A DNA stretch of 21,773 nucleotides from Candidatus Ulvibacter alkanivorans (GTDB taxonomy: Bacteria > Bacteroidota > Bacteroidia > Flavobacteriales > Flavobacteriaceae): contig NZ_QOLC01000041.1 of the NCBI RefSeq assembly GCF_003333325.1, forward strand, positions 1 through 21,773. The letters are read 5' to 3'. Positions 7,748 through 15,651 of this stretch are shown here, one piece after another. The notes below the pieces were generated by a model. It had not been told where the DNA came from. It ran no database searches and saw nothing but the letters and a program-made list of their open reading frames with translations. Position numbers and translations under genes: made by a program. Numbering within the stretch: position 1 is the stretch's first letter; the number at the start of each line of letters is the position of its first letter.

Positions 7748-9011
7748 GAAACGCGTTGTAATTACCGGAATGGGAGTGGTTTCACCGAATGGCGTTGGTT
7801 TGCAATCGTTTACCGAAGCCATTAAAAGTGGTACTTCAGGTATTGAGACCATAGCGGAGTTAAAAACACTCAACTTTTCCTGCACGATTGGTGGGCAACC
7901 GCATGTTTCCGAAGAAAAGAAAAACGAATATTTTACACCATTACAACTTCGCAACTTTAATAGCAACGGTATATTATTCGGGGTAATTGCCGGAATGGAT
8001 GCGCTGCGAGATGCCAAAATCAATACCGAGGGAGACGCTCCCAATTGGGATCTTGGGATTATCTTTGGTACAGGAACCAGCAGTGTCGACAAATTTCGAG
8101 AATCTATTTATAAAGTGGATGATGGCAACGTAAGGCGCTTAGGGAGTACTACGGTTATGCAAATCATGGTAAGTGGCGTAACTTCGTATTTAACTGGAAT
8201 GACTGGTGCAGCAAATCGCGTTATTACGAATTCTTCGGCTTGTGCCACTGGTACGGAAGCTATAATCCTTGGATATGAACACATCGCTGCCGGCAACGCC
8301 AAGATGATGCTCTGTGGAAGTACAAGCGATAGCGGCCCTTATATCTGGGCCGGCTTTGATGCATTAAAGGTTACCACCTATAAACATAACGAATCACCTA
8401 CGGAAGCATCACGACCCATGAGTGAACATGCTAGCGGATTTGTTCCCGGGAGTGGGGCAGGGGCACTGGTACTAGAGTCCCTTGAAAGCGCCTTAGAACG
8501 CAATGCCACTATTTATGCAGAGGTATTGGGTGGTGCTATTAATAGTGGTGGTCAACGAGGCCAAGGTAGTATGACCGCTCCAAATAACGAAGCAGTACAA
8601 GCTTGTGTTAAGAACGCTTTGAAAAATGCGGGAATTTCGAGTAGTGAGATCGATGCTATAAACGGACATCTTACAGCCACGACCAAAGATCCTGTAGAAA
8701 TAGCTAATTGGTGTGCAGCCTTAGAACGTAAGGGAAGTGATTTCCCGTTTATTAATTCGCTTAAATCCATGGTAGGACATTGTCTGGCGGCCAGTGGCAG
8801 TATTGAATCGGTGGCAGCTGTATTACAATTACATCACGGATTTATTTTCCCGAACCTAAATGTCGCGCCTATTCATCCGGAAATATTGACAATGATCCCT
8901 GCAGCATGCATTCCGAAGAAAGCCTTATATCAACCCATAAAAACAATAGTAAAAGCAAGTTTTGGCTTTGGAGATGTAAATGCCTGTGTTATCTTTAGAA
9001 AAAAAATATAA
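7740..9011 (+). CDS. FabF-like beta-ketoacyl-ACP synthase
   Basis: A 423-residue condensing enzyme of the KAS II type, opening with the family-typical RVVITGMGVVSPNG (5-18). The Cys-His-His triad is intact: Cys168 in NSSACATG, His310 in NGHLTATTKDP and His347 in MVGHCLAASGS. The usual NAHGT motif is altered to NGHLT and the C-terminal GFGGTN to GFGDVN (409-414), so the enzyme is a divergent member rather than the housekeeping FabF. It would elongate acyl-ACP with malonyl-ACP in the cluster's chain-building module. It overlaps the dehydratase by 8 bases, and its stop codon directly abuts the ACP start. A chain-length-factor role is unlikely because the active Cys is present. Confidence 0.9.
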   Translation: MNKKRVVITGMGVVSPNGVGLQSFTEAIKSGTSGIETIAELKTLNFSCTIGGQPHVSEEKKNEYFTPLQLRNFNSNGILFGVIAGMDALRDAKINTEGDAPNWDLGIIFGTGTSSVDKFRESIYKVDDGNVRRLGSTTVMQIMVSGVTSYLTGMTGAANRVITNSSACATGTEAIILGYEHIAAGNAKMMLCGSTSDSGPYIWAGFDALKVTTYKHNESPTEASRPMSEHASGFVPGSGAGALVLESLESALERNATIYAEVLGGAINSGGQRGQGSMTAPNNEAVQACVKNALKNAGISSSEIDAINGHLTATTKDPVEIANWCAALERKGSDFPFINSLKSMVGHCLAASGSIESVAAVLQLHHGFIFPNLNVAPIHPEILTMIPAACIPKKALYQPIKTIVKASFGFGDVNACVIFRKKI

Positions 9012-9260
9012 ATGACGACCGAACGTATCTACGCCAAATTGGTACCTATTGTAAAAACCTATCTGCCAGAAGATGTTGACATCTCTGCTATCGAACCGGA
9101 TAGCAACCTTACTAAGGACCTTAATATAAACTCGGTGCATTTGGTCGACATCGTTTTAGACGTTGAAGATGCTTTCGATATTGAATTAGCGAACGAGGAT
9201 GTTGAAAATTTACATACCGTAAACGACGCGCTGGAGATCATTCAGAAAAAGATAAAATGA
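9012..9260 (+). CDS. Acyl carrier protein of the type III PKS cluster
   Basis: An 82-residue acidic carrier protein with the four-helix ACP pattern. The phosphopantetheine attachment site is Ser41 in the segment DLNINSVHLVDIV (36-48); the usual DSL core is changed to NSV, so Asp is replaced by Asn just before the serine. It lies exactly between the ketosynthase (abutting) and the rRNA methyltransferase (4-base ATGA overlap), and no phosphopantetheinyl transferase is in the window, so the housekeeping enzyme must activate it. The likely job is to carry the growing acyl chain for the KS, dehydratase and reductase and to present it to the type III PKS. The last point is inference. Confidence 0.88.
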   Translation: MTTERIYAKLVPIVKTYLPEDVDISAIEPDSNLTKDLNINSVHLVDIVLDVEDAFDIELANEDVENLHTVNDALEIIQKKIK

Positions 9261-10471
9261 TTGGATTGCCTACGTATAGTCCGCAAACACTAGCGGTTAA
9301 ATTAAGTGCAGTGGGGGAACGCAGCGTTCGTTCAGGTCACCCGTGGCTTTTTTCCGAAAGTATTAAAAAGATCAACAAGCAAGGCAATGCAGGAGATATC
9401 GCCATTATTTTTGGTCAGCGAAACAACGAAGTAATTGGTGTTGGATTGTTCGATCCGCATTCGCCCATCCGTATAAAAATGTTGCATCATGAAGGAAGTG
9501 CCTCCATCGATACTAATTTCTTTAACGAACGAATTGCAAAAGCGTATGCGTTGCGATTCGAGCTCCTTTCAACGAATACCAACAGTTACCGCCTGCTATT
9601 TGGGGAGAATGATGGTTTTCCTGGCTTTATAGCCGATGTCTATGCCAAGGTGCTGGTAGTTAAGTTATATTCGGCCATATGGTTTCCTTTCCTCGAATCG
9701 CTCATTCAATCCTTGGTAGAAATTACAGCGGTCGAAACGGTGGTGCTTCGATTAAGTAGGCGATTAAGCGAACTTAAAGAGCATTCGCTCGTAGATGGAC
9801 AGTTGCTCTTTGGTAGCCTTGCTTCGGAAGACGTGGTCTTCTTAGAGCATGGCATTCAATTCAAGGCCAATGTGATCCACGGACATAAGACAGGGTATTT
9901 TCTAGATCATCGTCACAACAGAAAGCGCATAGGCGAGCTAGCCGGTGGAAAAACCGTACTTGACGTATTTAGTTATGCCGGCGGATTTTCAATTCACGCG
10001 CTAATGGGCGGGGCCAAGGAGGTTACTAGTGTCGATATTAGCAAACAAGCCTTGGAAGTGGCGAAAGAAAATGCCGCTTTAAATTCATTTTCCGGAATAC
10101 ATAAAACAGTAGCCGGAGATGCATTTACAGTACTAGAACAGCTTAAAAAAGAAGGCACGACCTTCGACTTAGTAATAATCGATCCACCCTCTTTTGCGAA
10201 AAGTCAAAAAGAGGTTCCAACGGCCAAAAAGAAATATGCACAATTGGCGCGTTTAGGAGCTGCAGTAACATCGAAGCGTGGGATGTTAGTACTGGCATCT
10301 TGTTCCTCCAGAGTGATTGCTTCCGAATTTTTTTCCATCAATACAGAGGCCTTAAAAACTACTTCAAGATCTTTTAAAGAAGTGGCACAAACCTTTCATG
10401 ATATCGACCATCCTATTAGCTTTCCGGAAGGTGCTTATTTAAAATGTGGCTATTACCAATTTACACCATAA
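9257..10471 (+). CDS. rlmI: RlmI-type 23S rRNA cytosine-C5 methyltransferase
   Basis: A 404-residue class I rRNA large-subunit methyltransferase of the RlmI (YccW) family. It has an N-terminal PUA-like region with RSGHPWLFSESI (25-36), a central EEHD-like domain containing HGHKTGYFLDHR (208-219), the SAM-binding motif I VLDVFSYAGGF (234-244) with acidic Asp260, and motif IV IDPPSFAKS (308-316). RlmI methylates a cytosine in 23S rRNA. The start overlaps the ACP stop as ATGA, so it is translated with the biosynthetic genes although its predicted role is ribosomal; this looks like operon co-location rather than pathway membership. Assignment to RlmI rather than the related RlmK/RlmL group is by length and domain order; the target nucleotide is not verifiable here. 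Confidence 0.85.
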   Translation: MIGLPTYSPQTLAVKLSAVGERSVRSGHPWLFSESIKKINKQGNAGDIAIIFGQRNNEVIGVGLFDPHSPIRIKMLHHEGSASIDTNFFNERIAKAYALRFELLSTNTNSYRLLFGENDGFPGFIADVYAKVLVVKLYSAIWFPFLESLIQSLVEITAVETVVLRLSRRLSELKEHSLVDGQLLFGSLASEDVVFLEHGIQFKANVIHGHKTGYFLDHRHNRKRIGELAGGKTVLDVFSYAGGFSIHALMGGAKEVTSVDISKQALEVAKENAALNSFSGIHKTVAGDAFTVLEQLKKEGTTFDLVIIDPPSFAKSQKEVPTAKKKYAQLARLGAAVTSKRGMLVLASCSSRVIASEFFSINTEALKTTSRSFKEVAQTFHDIDHPISFPEGAYLKCGYYQFTP

Positions 10472-10517
10472 GAGTTATAAAGCCTTGTTAACACTGGCGT
10501 TAAAGAGTATTAAAAAA

Positions 10518-10548
10518 TTTGGTTTACCGTTTTTCGATTGTATATTAT
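10518..10548 (+). promoter_or_regulatory. Candidate Bacteroidota-type promoter for the small secreted protein
   Basis: TTTG (10518-10521) followed after 19 bases by TATATTAT (10541-10548) resembles the Bacteroidota promoter pattern TTTG-N19-21-TAnnTTTG, ending 24 bases before the ATG at 10573. The -7 box matches only partly. Just upstream, TTAAC/GTTAA (10488-10492 and 10499-10503) forms a short inverted repeat. Confidence 0.4.
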
Positions 10549-10572
10549 TAACAGACATTAAAAAATATAACA

Positions 10573-10935
10573 ATGAAAAAGATACTCACAATACTAATGC
10601 TGTTCATTGCAACAGCAGCCTTTTCGCAAGATCCCTGGTGGCAGAAAGACAGCGATACTTTTGAAGCACAAGCAGATAAATTGACCGAGCAATACAGTGC
10701 AGAATTAGCATTACGCTCTAAACAAGAAATTTTATTTCAGAAGAAAATCGAAGAATTCTTAATTCGATACGACCAAATCGAACAAAACTATACAGGAAAA
10801 GAGAAGCTTGATATGTTGTACGGAATGCGTAAAAATGAAACCGCCGAAATGCGAGATATTCTTACCGATCCGCAATTTCAACTCTATGTAGAACTCAAGC
10901 AAAAGTTACAGCCATTAGCCACGGTTGATGAATAA
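10573..10935 (+). CDS. Small secreted helical protein of unknown function
   Basis: A 120-residue protein with a classical signal peptide (MKKILTILMLFIATAAFSQ, cleavage expected before Asp20). The mature part is short, hydrophilic and probably alpha-helical, with many Glu, Gln and Lys and no cysteine. The closing segment, with a MRKNETAEMRDILTDPQF stretch, is reminiscent of the helical hairpin of Spy/CpxP-like or Bacteroidota-specific periplasmic proteins, in which a variable residue count precedes an LxxxQ-type helix, but no firm family motif is seen. It is a single-gene unit: its own candidate promoter lies upstream and a strong terminator follows 18 bases after the stop. Periplasmic location is well supported; function is not assigned. 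Confidence 0.72.
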   Translation: MKKILTILMLFIATAAFSQDPWWQKDSDTFEAQADKLTEQYSAELALRSKQEILFQKKIEEFLIRYDQIEQNYTGKEKLDMLYGMRKNETAEMRDILTDPQFQLYVELKQKLQPLATVDE

Positions 10936-10952
10936 CAATACTTAATAAAATA

Positions 10953-10986
10953 AAAACCCGATTGCGCAATGCAATCGGGTTTTTTT
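10953..10986. terminator. Two-way intrinsic terminator between convergent genes
   Basis: ACCCGATTGC (10956-10965) pairs perfectly with GCAATCGGGT (10971-10980) across a 5-base loop, and the flanking A-run and T-run extend the stem. The T-run serves the + strand gene ending at 10935, and the A-run on the other side supplies a U-tract for the - strand gene ending at 11010. Confidence 0.9.
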
Positions 10987-11009
10987 ATGAATTAGTGTAA
11001 GATTAGGGA

Positions 11010-11459
11010 TTAATCGTTCTTCCCATTGGAAGTTGGTTTGATCGTTGGTTTTTCGGTATGCATGGTCTTTTCCAGCCCTGCCGAATCGACATTAAAGAAC
11101 TTCAACACATCGGTTGGATTCACGATTTGTTGTGTCTTTTTACCATTAATTGCAATGGGTTGGGTTAATACTTCGTTGTTATTTTGAATAATTTTAAGCC
11201 AATCGTTGGTGTCGAATTCTGAAGTGTCGTCTGCTTTTACCACACGTTTATCTACGAGATCGCCCACAGACATGCCCATGGTTTCAGCCAATTCGGCCCA
11301 AACGGTATCTGGGACTTTAGTTTGCGCGATATCAATGGCATTTACCTTGTCACGAATTCCTTGTATATAACTTAAGGTGTGCTTTCCCACTCGGGTATTG
11401 CTACTGTAGATTAATGTAAATTCTCTGTCGTCTCTTGCGAGTACTCCCATAATGTTCAT
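11010..11459 (-). CDS. ArsC/Spx-like thioredoxin-fold protein lacking cysteine
   Basis: A protein of about 149 residues. The frame also permits a TTG start at 11468; ATG at 11459 or, by family comparison, the ATG at 11450 is preferred. The pattern FTLIYSSNTRVGKHTL near the N-terminus, then an AIDIAQTKV strand, a DLVDKR segment and a late DWLKIIQNNNEVLTQPIAI follow the layout of the arsenate reductase (ArsC/Spx) family, in which the corresponding sites are a Cys-containing loop, the helix leading to a leucine-rich segment, and RPI. The catalytic Cys is absent (the loop reads YSSNTR), the RPI Arg is Gln, and the protein has no cysteine at all. It is therefore unlikely to be a reductase and may be a binding or regulatory protein. 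It lies 32 bases after the hibernation factor gene, presumably in one operon. The family call is tentative. Confidence 0.6.
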   Translation of the reverse strand: MNIMGVLARDDREFTLIYSSNTRVGKHTLSYIQGIRDKVNAIDIAQTKVPDTVWAELAETMGMSVGDLVDKRVVKADDTSEFDTNDWLKIIQNNNEVLTQPIAINGKKTQQIVNPTDVLKFFNVDSAGLEKTMHTEKPTIKPTSNGKND

Positions 11460-11491
11460 TTTGGTCAATTATTTATTTTGATGGACACAAA

Positions 11492-11797
11492 TTACATGTG
11501 CGTTTTCATTTTTTCCTTTTTCTTTTGTAGTTGTCGTTGTACTTCAGACACTGCCTTTGCCAGAGAAATTTCAAACTTCTCATTGTTCGATTCAGAAAAC
11601 AAGGTGGTGCCGGGAACGTTTATACGTATTTCGCAAATGCGACCGGTATTGTCGCTACTGGTATTTTCTTTTTTAAAATATACATCGGCCATTACGATAA
11701 AGTCGTATTTATCTTCCAACTTCTCTAATTTCTCTGTAGCAAGTTGCTCAAGGCGTGCGCTTGCTGAAACATCTTTATACTCAAAATTGATATTCAT
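11492..11797 (-). CDS. hpf: Short ribosome hibernation-promoting factor (HPF/RaiA family)
   Basis: A 101-residue protein with the beta-alpha-beta-beta-beta-alpha pattern of the S30EA family. It shows a first strand MNINFEYKDV, helix SARLEQLATEKLEKLE, strands FIVMADVYFKK and CEIRINVPG, and a C-terminal helix SLAKAVSEVQRQLQKKKEK. Such proteins bind the decoding region of the 30S subunit and inactivate ribosomes as dimers or monomers in stationary phase; the short form lacks the C-terminal dimerisation domain of long HPF. The gene lies between terC-like and ArsC-like genes on the same strand, with 76-base and about 30-base gaps. Regulation is not evident from the sequence. Confidence 0.88.
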   Translation of the reverse strand: MNINFEYKDVSASARLEQLATEKLEKLEDKYDFIVMADVYFKKENTSSDNTGRICEIRINVPGTTLFSESNNEKFEISLAKAVSEVQRQLQKKKEKMKTHM

Positions 11798-11873
11798 AGT
11801 GCTCAGTTTTTAAAGTTAACTAAAGATACAATAGGTAGGAGGGAGGAACAAAATTTTAATACGATTTTGTGAA

Positions 11874-12833
11874 TTATTCTATAGGTTGCGGGCTTTCTTC
11901 GGAAGGAGGAATGAGTAGCGATGCTACAATTCCGCCTATTAGTGAAACCGCAATTACCGAAAGTGATAACCACTCCGGAATCTCTACATGGTGTACTAAG
12001 ATCATTTTTACGCCTACAAATCCTAAGATAACCACCAAGCTATAGTTAATATATCGAAATTTTTCAAGCATCCGTGAAATTAAAAAGTACATTGATCGCA
12101 ATCCTAAAATCGCTAAAATATTAGAACTAAACACGATAAACGGATCTGCCGTAATGGCTAAAATAGCCGGAATGCTATCTAAGGCAAATAACACATCGGT
12201 TAATTCGATAATCACTAACGCCAGGAATAGAGGCGTAGCCGCACGCACACCCATTTTTCGAATAAAGAACTTTTCTCCATCCATATGCTGTGTGACCGGA
12301 AACAGTTTCCGAAGAAAACGGTAGATCTTCGAGTTCTTAGGATCGAATTCTGTATCGGAAGATCTAGCCATCTTATAAGCGGTGTACAGTAAAAATGCAC
12401 CAAAGACATAGATGATCCAATCGAATTTGTTAATAAGCGTCACTCCAAACACGATCATCAACGCTCTAAAGACTATAGCTCCTAGAATTCCCCAAAATAA
12501 GACTCGATGTTGGTACTTGGCGGGGATCCCAAAAGAAGAGAAAATGACTGCGATAACAAAGACATTATCGATGCTTAATGAAAGTTCAATAAGGTATCCT
12601 GTTATATATTTTAGAACGGCGTTGTTCGGACTAAGGTTGGTGGGGTTTTCTATGAGTCCGTTATTAAAAAGCCAATAGATCACACCCGAAAAACTCAAGG
12701 CGACGGTAATCCATATGGTCGTCCATATAGAGGCTTCTTTGGTTTTTATAATGTGTGCTTTTCTATTAAATACACCCAGGTCGAGTGCGAGGAAGAGCAT
12801 GATAACGGCAATAAAAATAATCCAAATGGTCAT
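11874..12833 (-). CDS. TerC/Alx-family integral membrane protein
   Basis: A 319-residue polytopic protein with about eight to nine hydrophobic segments. Conserved acidic membrane motifs of the TerC family are present: LALDLGVFNRK (15-25, Asp18), ELSLSIDNVFV (83-93) and ELTDVLFALDS (210-220). Members include Alx of E. coli, linked to manganese export and alkaline response, and TerC of tellurite resistance operons. There is no ter gene cluster here, so the call is to the family and not to tellurite resistance. It heads a three-gene - strand group (TerC-like, HPF, ArsC-like) and is divergent from the aconitase-like gene across a 146-base gap. No yybP-ykoY-type metal riboswitch was recognised in that gap. 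Confidence 0.88.
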   Translation of the reverse strand: MTIWIIFIAVIMLFLALDLGVFNRKAHIIKTKEASIWTTIWITVALSFSGVIYWLFNNGLIENPTNLSPNNAVLKYITGYLIELSLSIDNVFVIAVIFSSFGIPAKYQHRVLFWGILGAIVFRALMIVFGVTLINKFDWIIYVFGAFLLYTAYKMARSSDTEFDPKNSKIYRFLRKLFPVTQHMDGEKFFIRKMGVRAATPLFLALVIIELTDVLFALDSIPAILAITADPFIVFSSNILAILGLRSMYFLISRMLEKFRYINYSLVVILGFVGVKMILVHHVEIPEWLSLSVIAVSLIGGIVASLLIPPSEESPQPIE

Positions 12834-12979
12834 AGTAGAAAATGAAGTACAAACTTCGGCATTTTTTAGAAACGTAACTATTAAAGGATACCGAATTATT
12901 GCGTTAAAAAATATAATTTATTGTTAAAGAAAAGCTTCAAATAACACAGATTAGATAACTTATAACAAAACTTTGAATT

Positions 12980-14944
12980 ATGGCGTTGAACGTAACACAA
13001 AAACTCATTAAAGAACATCTTATAAAAGGGGAAATGTCTCCCGGAAAAGAGATCGGTTTGAAGATCGACCAAGCCTTGTTACAAGATGCTACAGGAACAC
13101 TTGTGCAACTTGAACTTGAAGCTATGGGACTTACAAAAGCGCAGACCGAGGTAGCTGTGCAATACGTAGATCACAACTTGTTGCAGACCGATTACAAGAA
13201 CGCAGACGACCACTTGTTTTTACATAGTGCCGCTCAAAAATTTGGACTGTGGTTTAGCAGGCCGGGTAACGGTGTAAGCCATCCAGTTCATATGGAGCGC
13301 TTCGGAAAGCCGGGTAAGACCTTGGTAGGAAGTGACAGTCATTCATGTGCAGCCGGGTCGTTAGGCATGTTAGCCATTGGAACCGGAGGTTTGGATGTGG
13401 CTGCCGCGATTGCCGGGCAACCCTATTTTGTAAAGATGCCGCAAGTAATGGGCGTTAAACTAACCGGCAAATTACCCGATTGGGTAAGTGCTAAAGACGT
13501 CATTTTAGAAATGTTGCGACGGCACGATGTAAAAGGAGGTGTAGGGAAGATCATAGAATATTACGGCGACGGTTTACAGCATCTTAGTGCTATGGATCGC
13601 CATGTGATCGCCAATATGGGAGCCGAACTAGGCGCAACCACCACTGTATTCCCCAGCGATGAAGAAACCAAACGATTTTTAAAATCACAGGATAGGGAAG
13701 GGGATTGGACCGAAATTGTAGCCGACTCCGATTGTGAATACGATCTACATGAAGAGATCGTGTTAGACGAGCTAGTGCCATTAATTGCTTTGCCGACCAG
13801 TCCCGGAAATGTAGTTCTTGTTTCTGAAGTAGCAGGAAGGAAAATTAGTCAGGTGGTAATAGGATCTTCTGCAAATCCAGGCTTACGTGATTTTTGGATT
13901 GCCGGTGCCATTGTAAAAGGAAGATCGGTGCACAGTGATGTGTCCTTCGATATTAACCCAACCAGTAGGCAGATCATACAGAACATGATCGACAACAAAG
14001 CCTTTGCCAATTTGATTACGGCAGGAGCGCGCTTTCACCAAAGCGGATGTATGGGCTGTATAGGAATGGGGCAGGCCCCTGCCAGTGGAACCATTAGCTT
14101 ACGAACGATGCCACGTAATTTCCCGGACCGATCGGGAACAAAGGACGATCAAGTGTATTTGTGCAGTCCCGAAACTGCGGCTGCTTCCGCCTTAACAGGA
14201 ACCATTACCGATCCGAGAGATCTTGAAGACCGTTTCGATATGAAGTACCCGAAGTATGAGGCACCCGAACTTCAAATAATTAATACCGATTTGTTGGATG
14301 CACCGCCGTCGTCTTCCGAAGAAATAGAACTTATTAAAGGACCCAATATCACTTCGATTCCACATATTAACGAGCTTCAAAACACATACGAGGTTCCGGT
14401 CTTACTGAAGATGGGAGATAATATTTCGACCGATGAGATCTTAAAAGCAGGAGCAGAGGTGTTGCCTTTCCGAAGTAATTTACCAGAAATAAGCAAGTAT
14501 AGTTATATCGTTATTGATCCAACTTTTTACGATCGCGCCATGAAGGAGAAAGATGCACATGGGGGTCATATAGTCGTAGCCGGTGAGAATTACGCACAGG
14601 GAAGTAGTAGGGAACATGCGGCCTTAGCTCCTAAATACTTAGGACAGGTGGCCGTAATCGCCAAAGGATATGCGCGAATCGCATGGCAGAATTTGGTGAA
14701 CTTCGGAATCCTTCCGTTGGAGTTTGAAGATCCTGCCGATTATGAAAAGATCGAACAAGGCGATATGATTGGGTTTAAGGATCTTAGGAAAGCTGTTTCC
14801 GAAGGTGATAAAATATCGGTACTCGTGAAAAAGTCTTCGGGTGTGATAGAGATCCCAACAACTCACAGTATGAGCGACCGACAAATTCGTATTCTTTTAA
14901 AAGGTGGAATTATAAACGATTTTAAAGAGCGCTTAAAAATGTGA
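12980..14944 (+). CDS. Aconitase-family hydratase lacking one Fe-S cluster ligand
   Basis: A 654-residue aconitase-superfamily enzyme of the short Aquifex type. The N-terminal domains contain GSDSHSCAAG (117-126), which supplies the conserved Asp-Ser-His. The cluster loop HQSGCMGCIGMG (353-364) provides Cys357 and Cys360. The substrate-binding GSSREHAA segment is present in the C-terminal swivel domain (residues about 544-552 of the protein). However, the site that normally carries the third ligand (GSCTN in aconitases) reads IGSSANPGLRDF, so Ser replaces Cys. Two-Cys variants of this sort are known among short aconitase homologues in Actinobacteria and Bacteroidota, so this is probably a conserved subfamily and not a mutation. 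Citrate is the presumed substrate, but another 2-hydroxyacid dehydration is possible. The gene stands alone, with the nitroreductase 101 bases downstream. Confidence 0.82.
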   Translation: MALNVTQKLIKEHLIKGEMSPGKEIGLKIDQALLQDATGTLVQLELEAMGLTKAQTEVAVQYVDHNLLQTDYKNADDHLFLHSAAQKFGLWFSRPGNGVSHPVHMERFGKPGKTLVGSDSHSCAAGSLGMLAIGTGGLDVAAAIAGQPYFVKMPQVMGVKLTGKLPDWVSAKDVILEMLRRHDVKGGVGKIIEYYGDGLQHLSAMDRHVIANMGAELGATTTVFPSDEETKRFLKSQDREGDWTEIVADSDCEYDLHEEIVLDELVPLIALPTSPGNVVLVSEVAGRKISQVVIGSSANPGLRDFWIAGAIVKGRSVHSDVSFDINPTSRQIIQNMIDNKAFANLITAGARFHQSGCMGCIGMGQAPASGTISLRTMPRNFPDRSGTKDDQVYLCSPETAAASALTGTITDPRDLEDRFDMKYPKYEAPELQIINTDLLDAPPSSSEEIELIKGPNITSIPHINELQNTYEVPVLLKMGDNISTDEILKAGAEVLPFRSNLPEISKYSYIVIDPTFYDRAMKEKDAHGGHIVVAGENYAQGSSREHAALAPKYLGQVAVIAKGYARIAWQNLVNFGILPLEFEDPADYEKIEQGDMIGFKDLRKAVSEGDKISVLVKKSSGVIEIPTTHSMSDRQIRILLKGGIINDFKERLKM

Positions 14945-15045
14945 TCAATCGCTCCAAAAAACCTAAATGTTTGTTGAGGGTTCGTTAAAAGTTCGTAAAT
15001 GCATATGGTCTTCCTAGTTAGAGACCTTATATTTAAAATAAAAAG

Positions 15046-15645
15046 ATGATCGAGAAAAATACCCCCACACAATTTGATATTAATAATCTGGTAGAAAATC
15101 GCTGGAGCCCACGAACGTTTGCTTCTACGCCTATTAGCGAAACCCAGGTAAAGACCTTATTAGAAGCAGGGCGATGGGCACCAAGTAGCAGTAACATGCA
15201 ACCGTGGCGTATAATTTGGGGCATCAAAGGCACGCAGATGTACGATCGTATTTTTAACTGTCTGGATGATTTTAATCGCGGATGGGCCGGAAATGCACAG
15301 GTTTTATGGATAAATGCCTTTAAAAAAACAATGAACGACTCTGATAAAGAAAATTTTCACGCCCTGCATGATTTAGGGCTATTTATGGGTAATGTGTGTT
15401 CACAGGCACAGCACATGGGGTTAGCCGTGCATCAAATGGCCGGGGTGCAACACAAAAAGGCGCATCAAGAATTTAGGTTTACAGACGATTATCATGTTGC
15501 GACAGCAGTAGCGTTTGGATATTATGGAGGAGATGTAAGTGACCTACCCGAAGATCTTCGGAAGGAAGAAACCAAGAAAGAACGAGAACGCAAAACGCAA
15601 GATGAATTTGCCTTTAATGGAAACTTTAACAGCAACAAACAATAA
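15046..15645 (+). CDS. Nitroreductase-family FMN oxidoreductase
   Basis: A 199-residue flavoenzyme of the nitroreductase superfamily, which uses NAD(P)H and FMN to reduce nitroaromatics, quinones or enals. It has RWSPRTF near the N-terminus (19-25), the FMN phosphate-binding segment AGRWAPSSSNMQPWRI (41-56) and the closing AFGYYGG loop. The tail beyond residue about 170 is charged and includes REEE/KKER-like repeats rather than a conserved helix. The start at 15046 follows an AT-rich leader containing a TATATTTA box at 15028-15035, but no matching -33 element. The next gene starts 6 bases after its stop. Substrate is unknown. Confidence 0.85.
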   Translation: MIEKNTPTQFDINNLVENRWSPRTFASTPISETQVKTLLEAGRWAPSSSNMQPWRIIWGIKGTQMYDRIFNCLDDFNRGWAGNAQVLWINAFKKTMNDSDKENFHALHDLGLFMGNVCSQAQHMGLAVHQMAGVQHKKAHQEFRFTDDYHVATAVAFGYYGGDVSDLPEDLRKEETKKERERKTQDEFAFNGNFNSNKQ

Positions 15646-15651
15646 AGACAT

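Noticed and set aside
7740..9011. Chain-length factor (non-catalytic ketosynthase)
   Set aside because: The active-site Cys168 and both histidines are present.
10446..10664. Open reading frame of 72 codons across the end of the rRNA methyltransferase and the start of the secreted-protein gene
   Set aside because: It overlaps both genes in another frame, covers the candidate promoter and has no recognisable content.
11478..11813. Long + strand frames opposite the hibernation factor
   Set aside because: They are antisense to a well-supported HPF gene, lack family features and are explained by its codon pattern.
12834..12979. Manganese-type (yybP-ykoY) riboswitch before the TerC-like gene
   Set aside because: The 146-base divergent gap is AT-rich and shows no convincing conserved loop pattern of that riboswitch.
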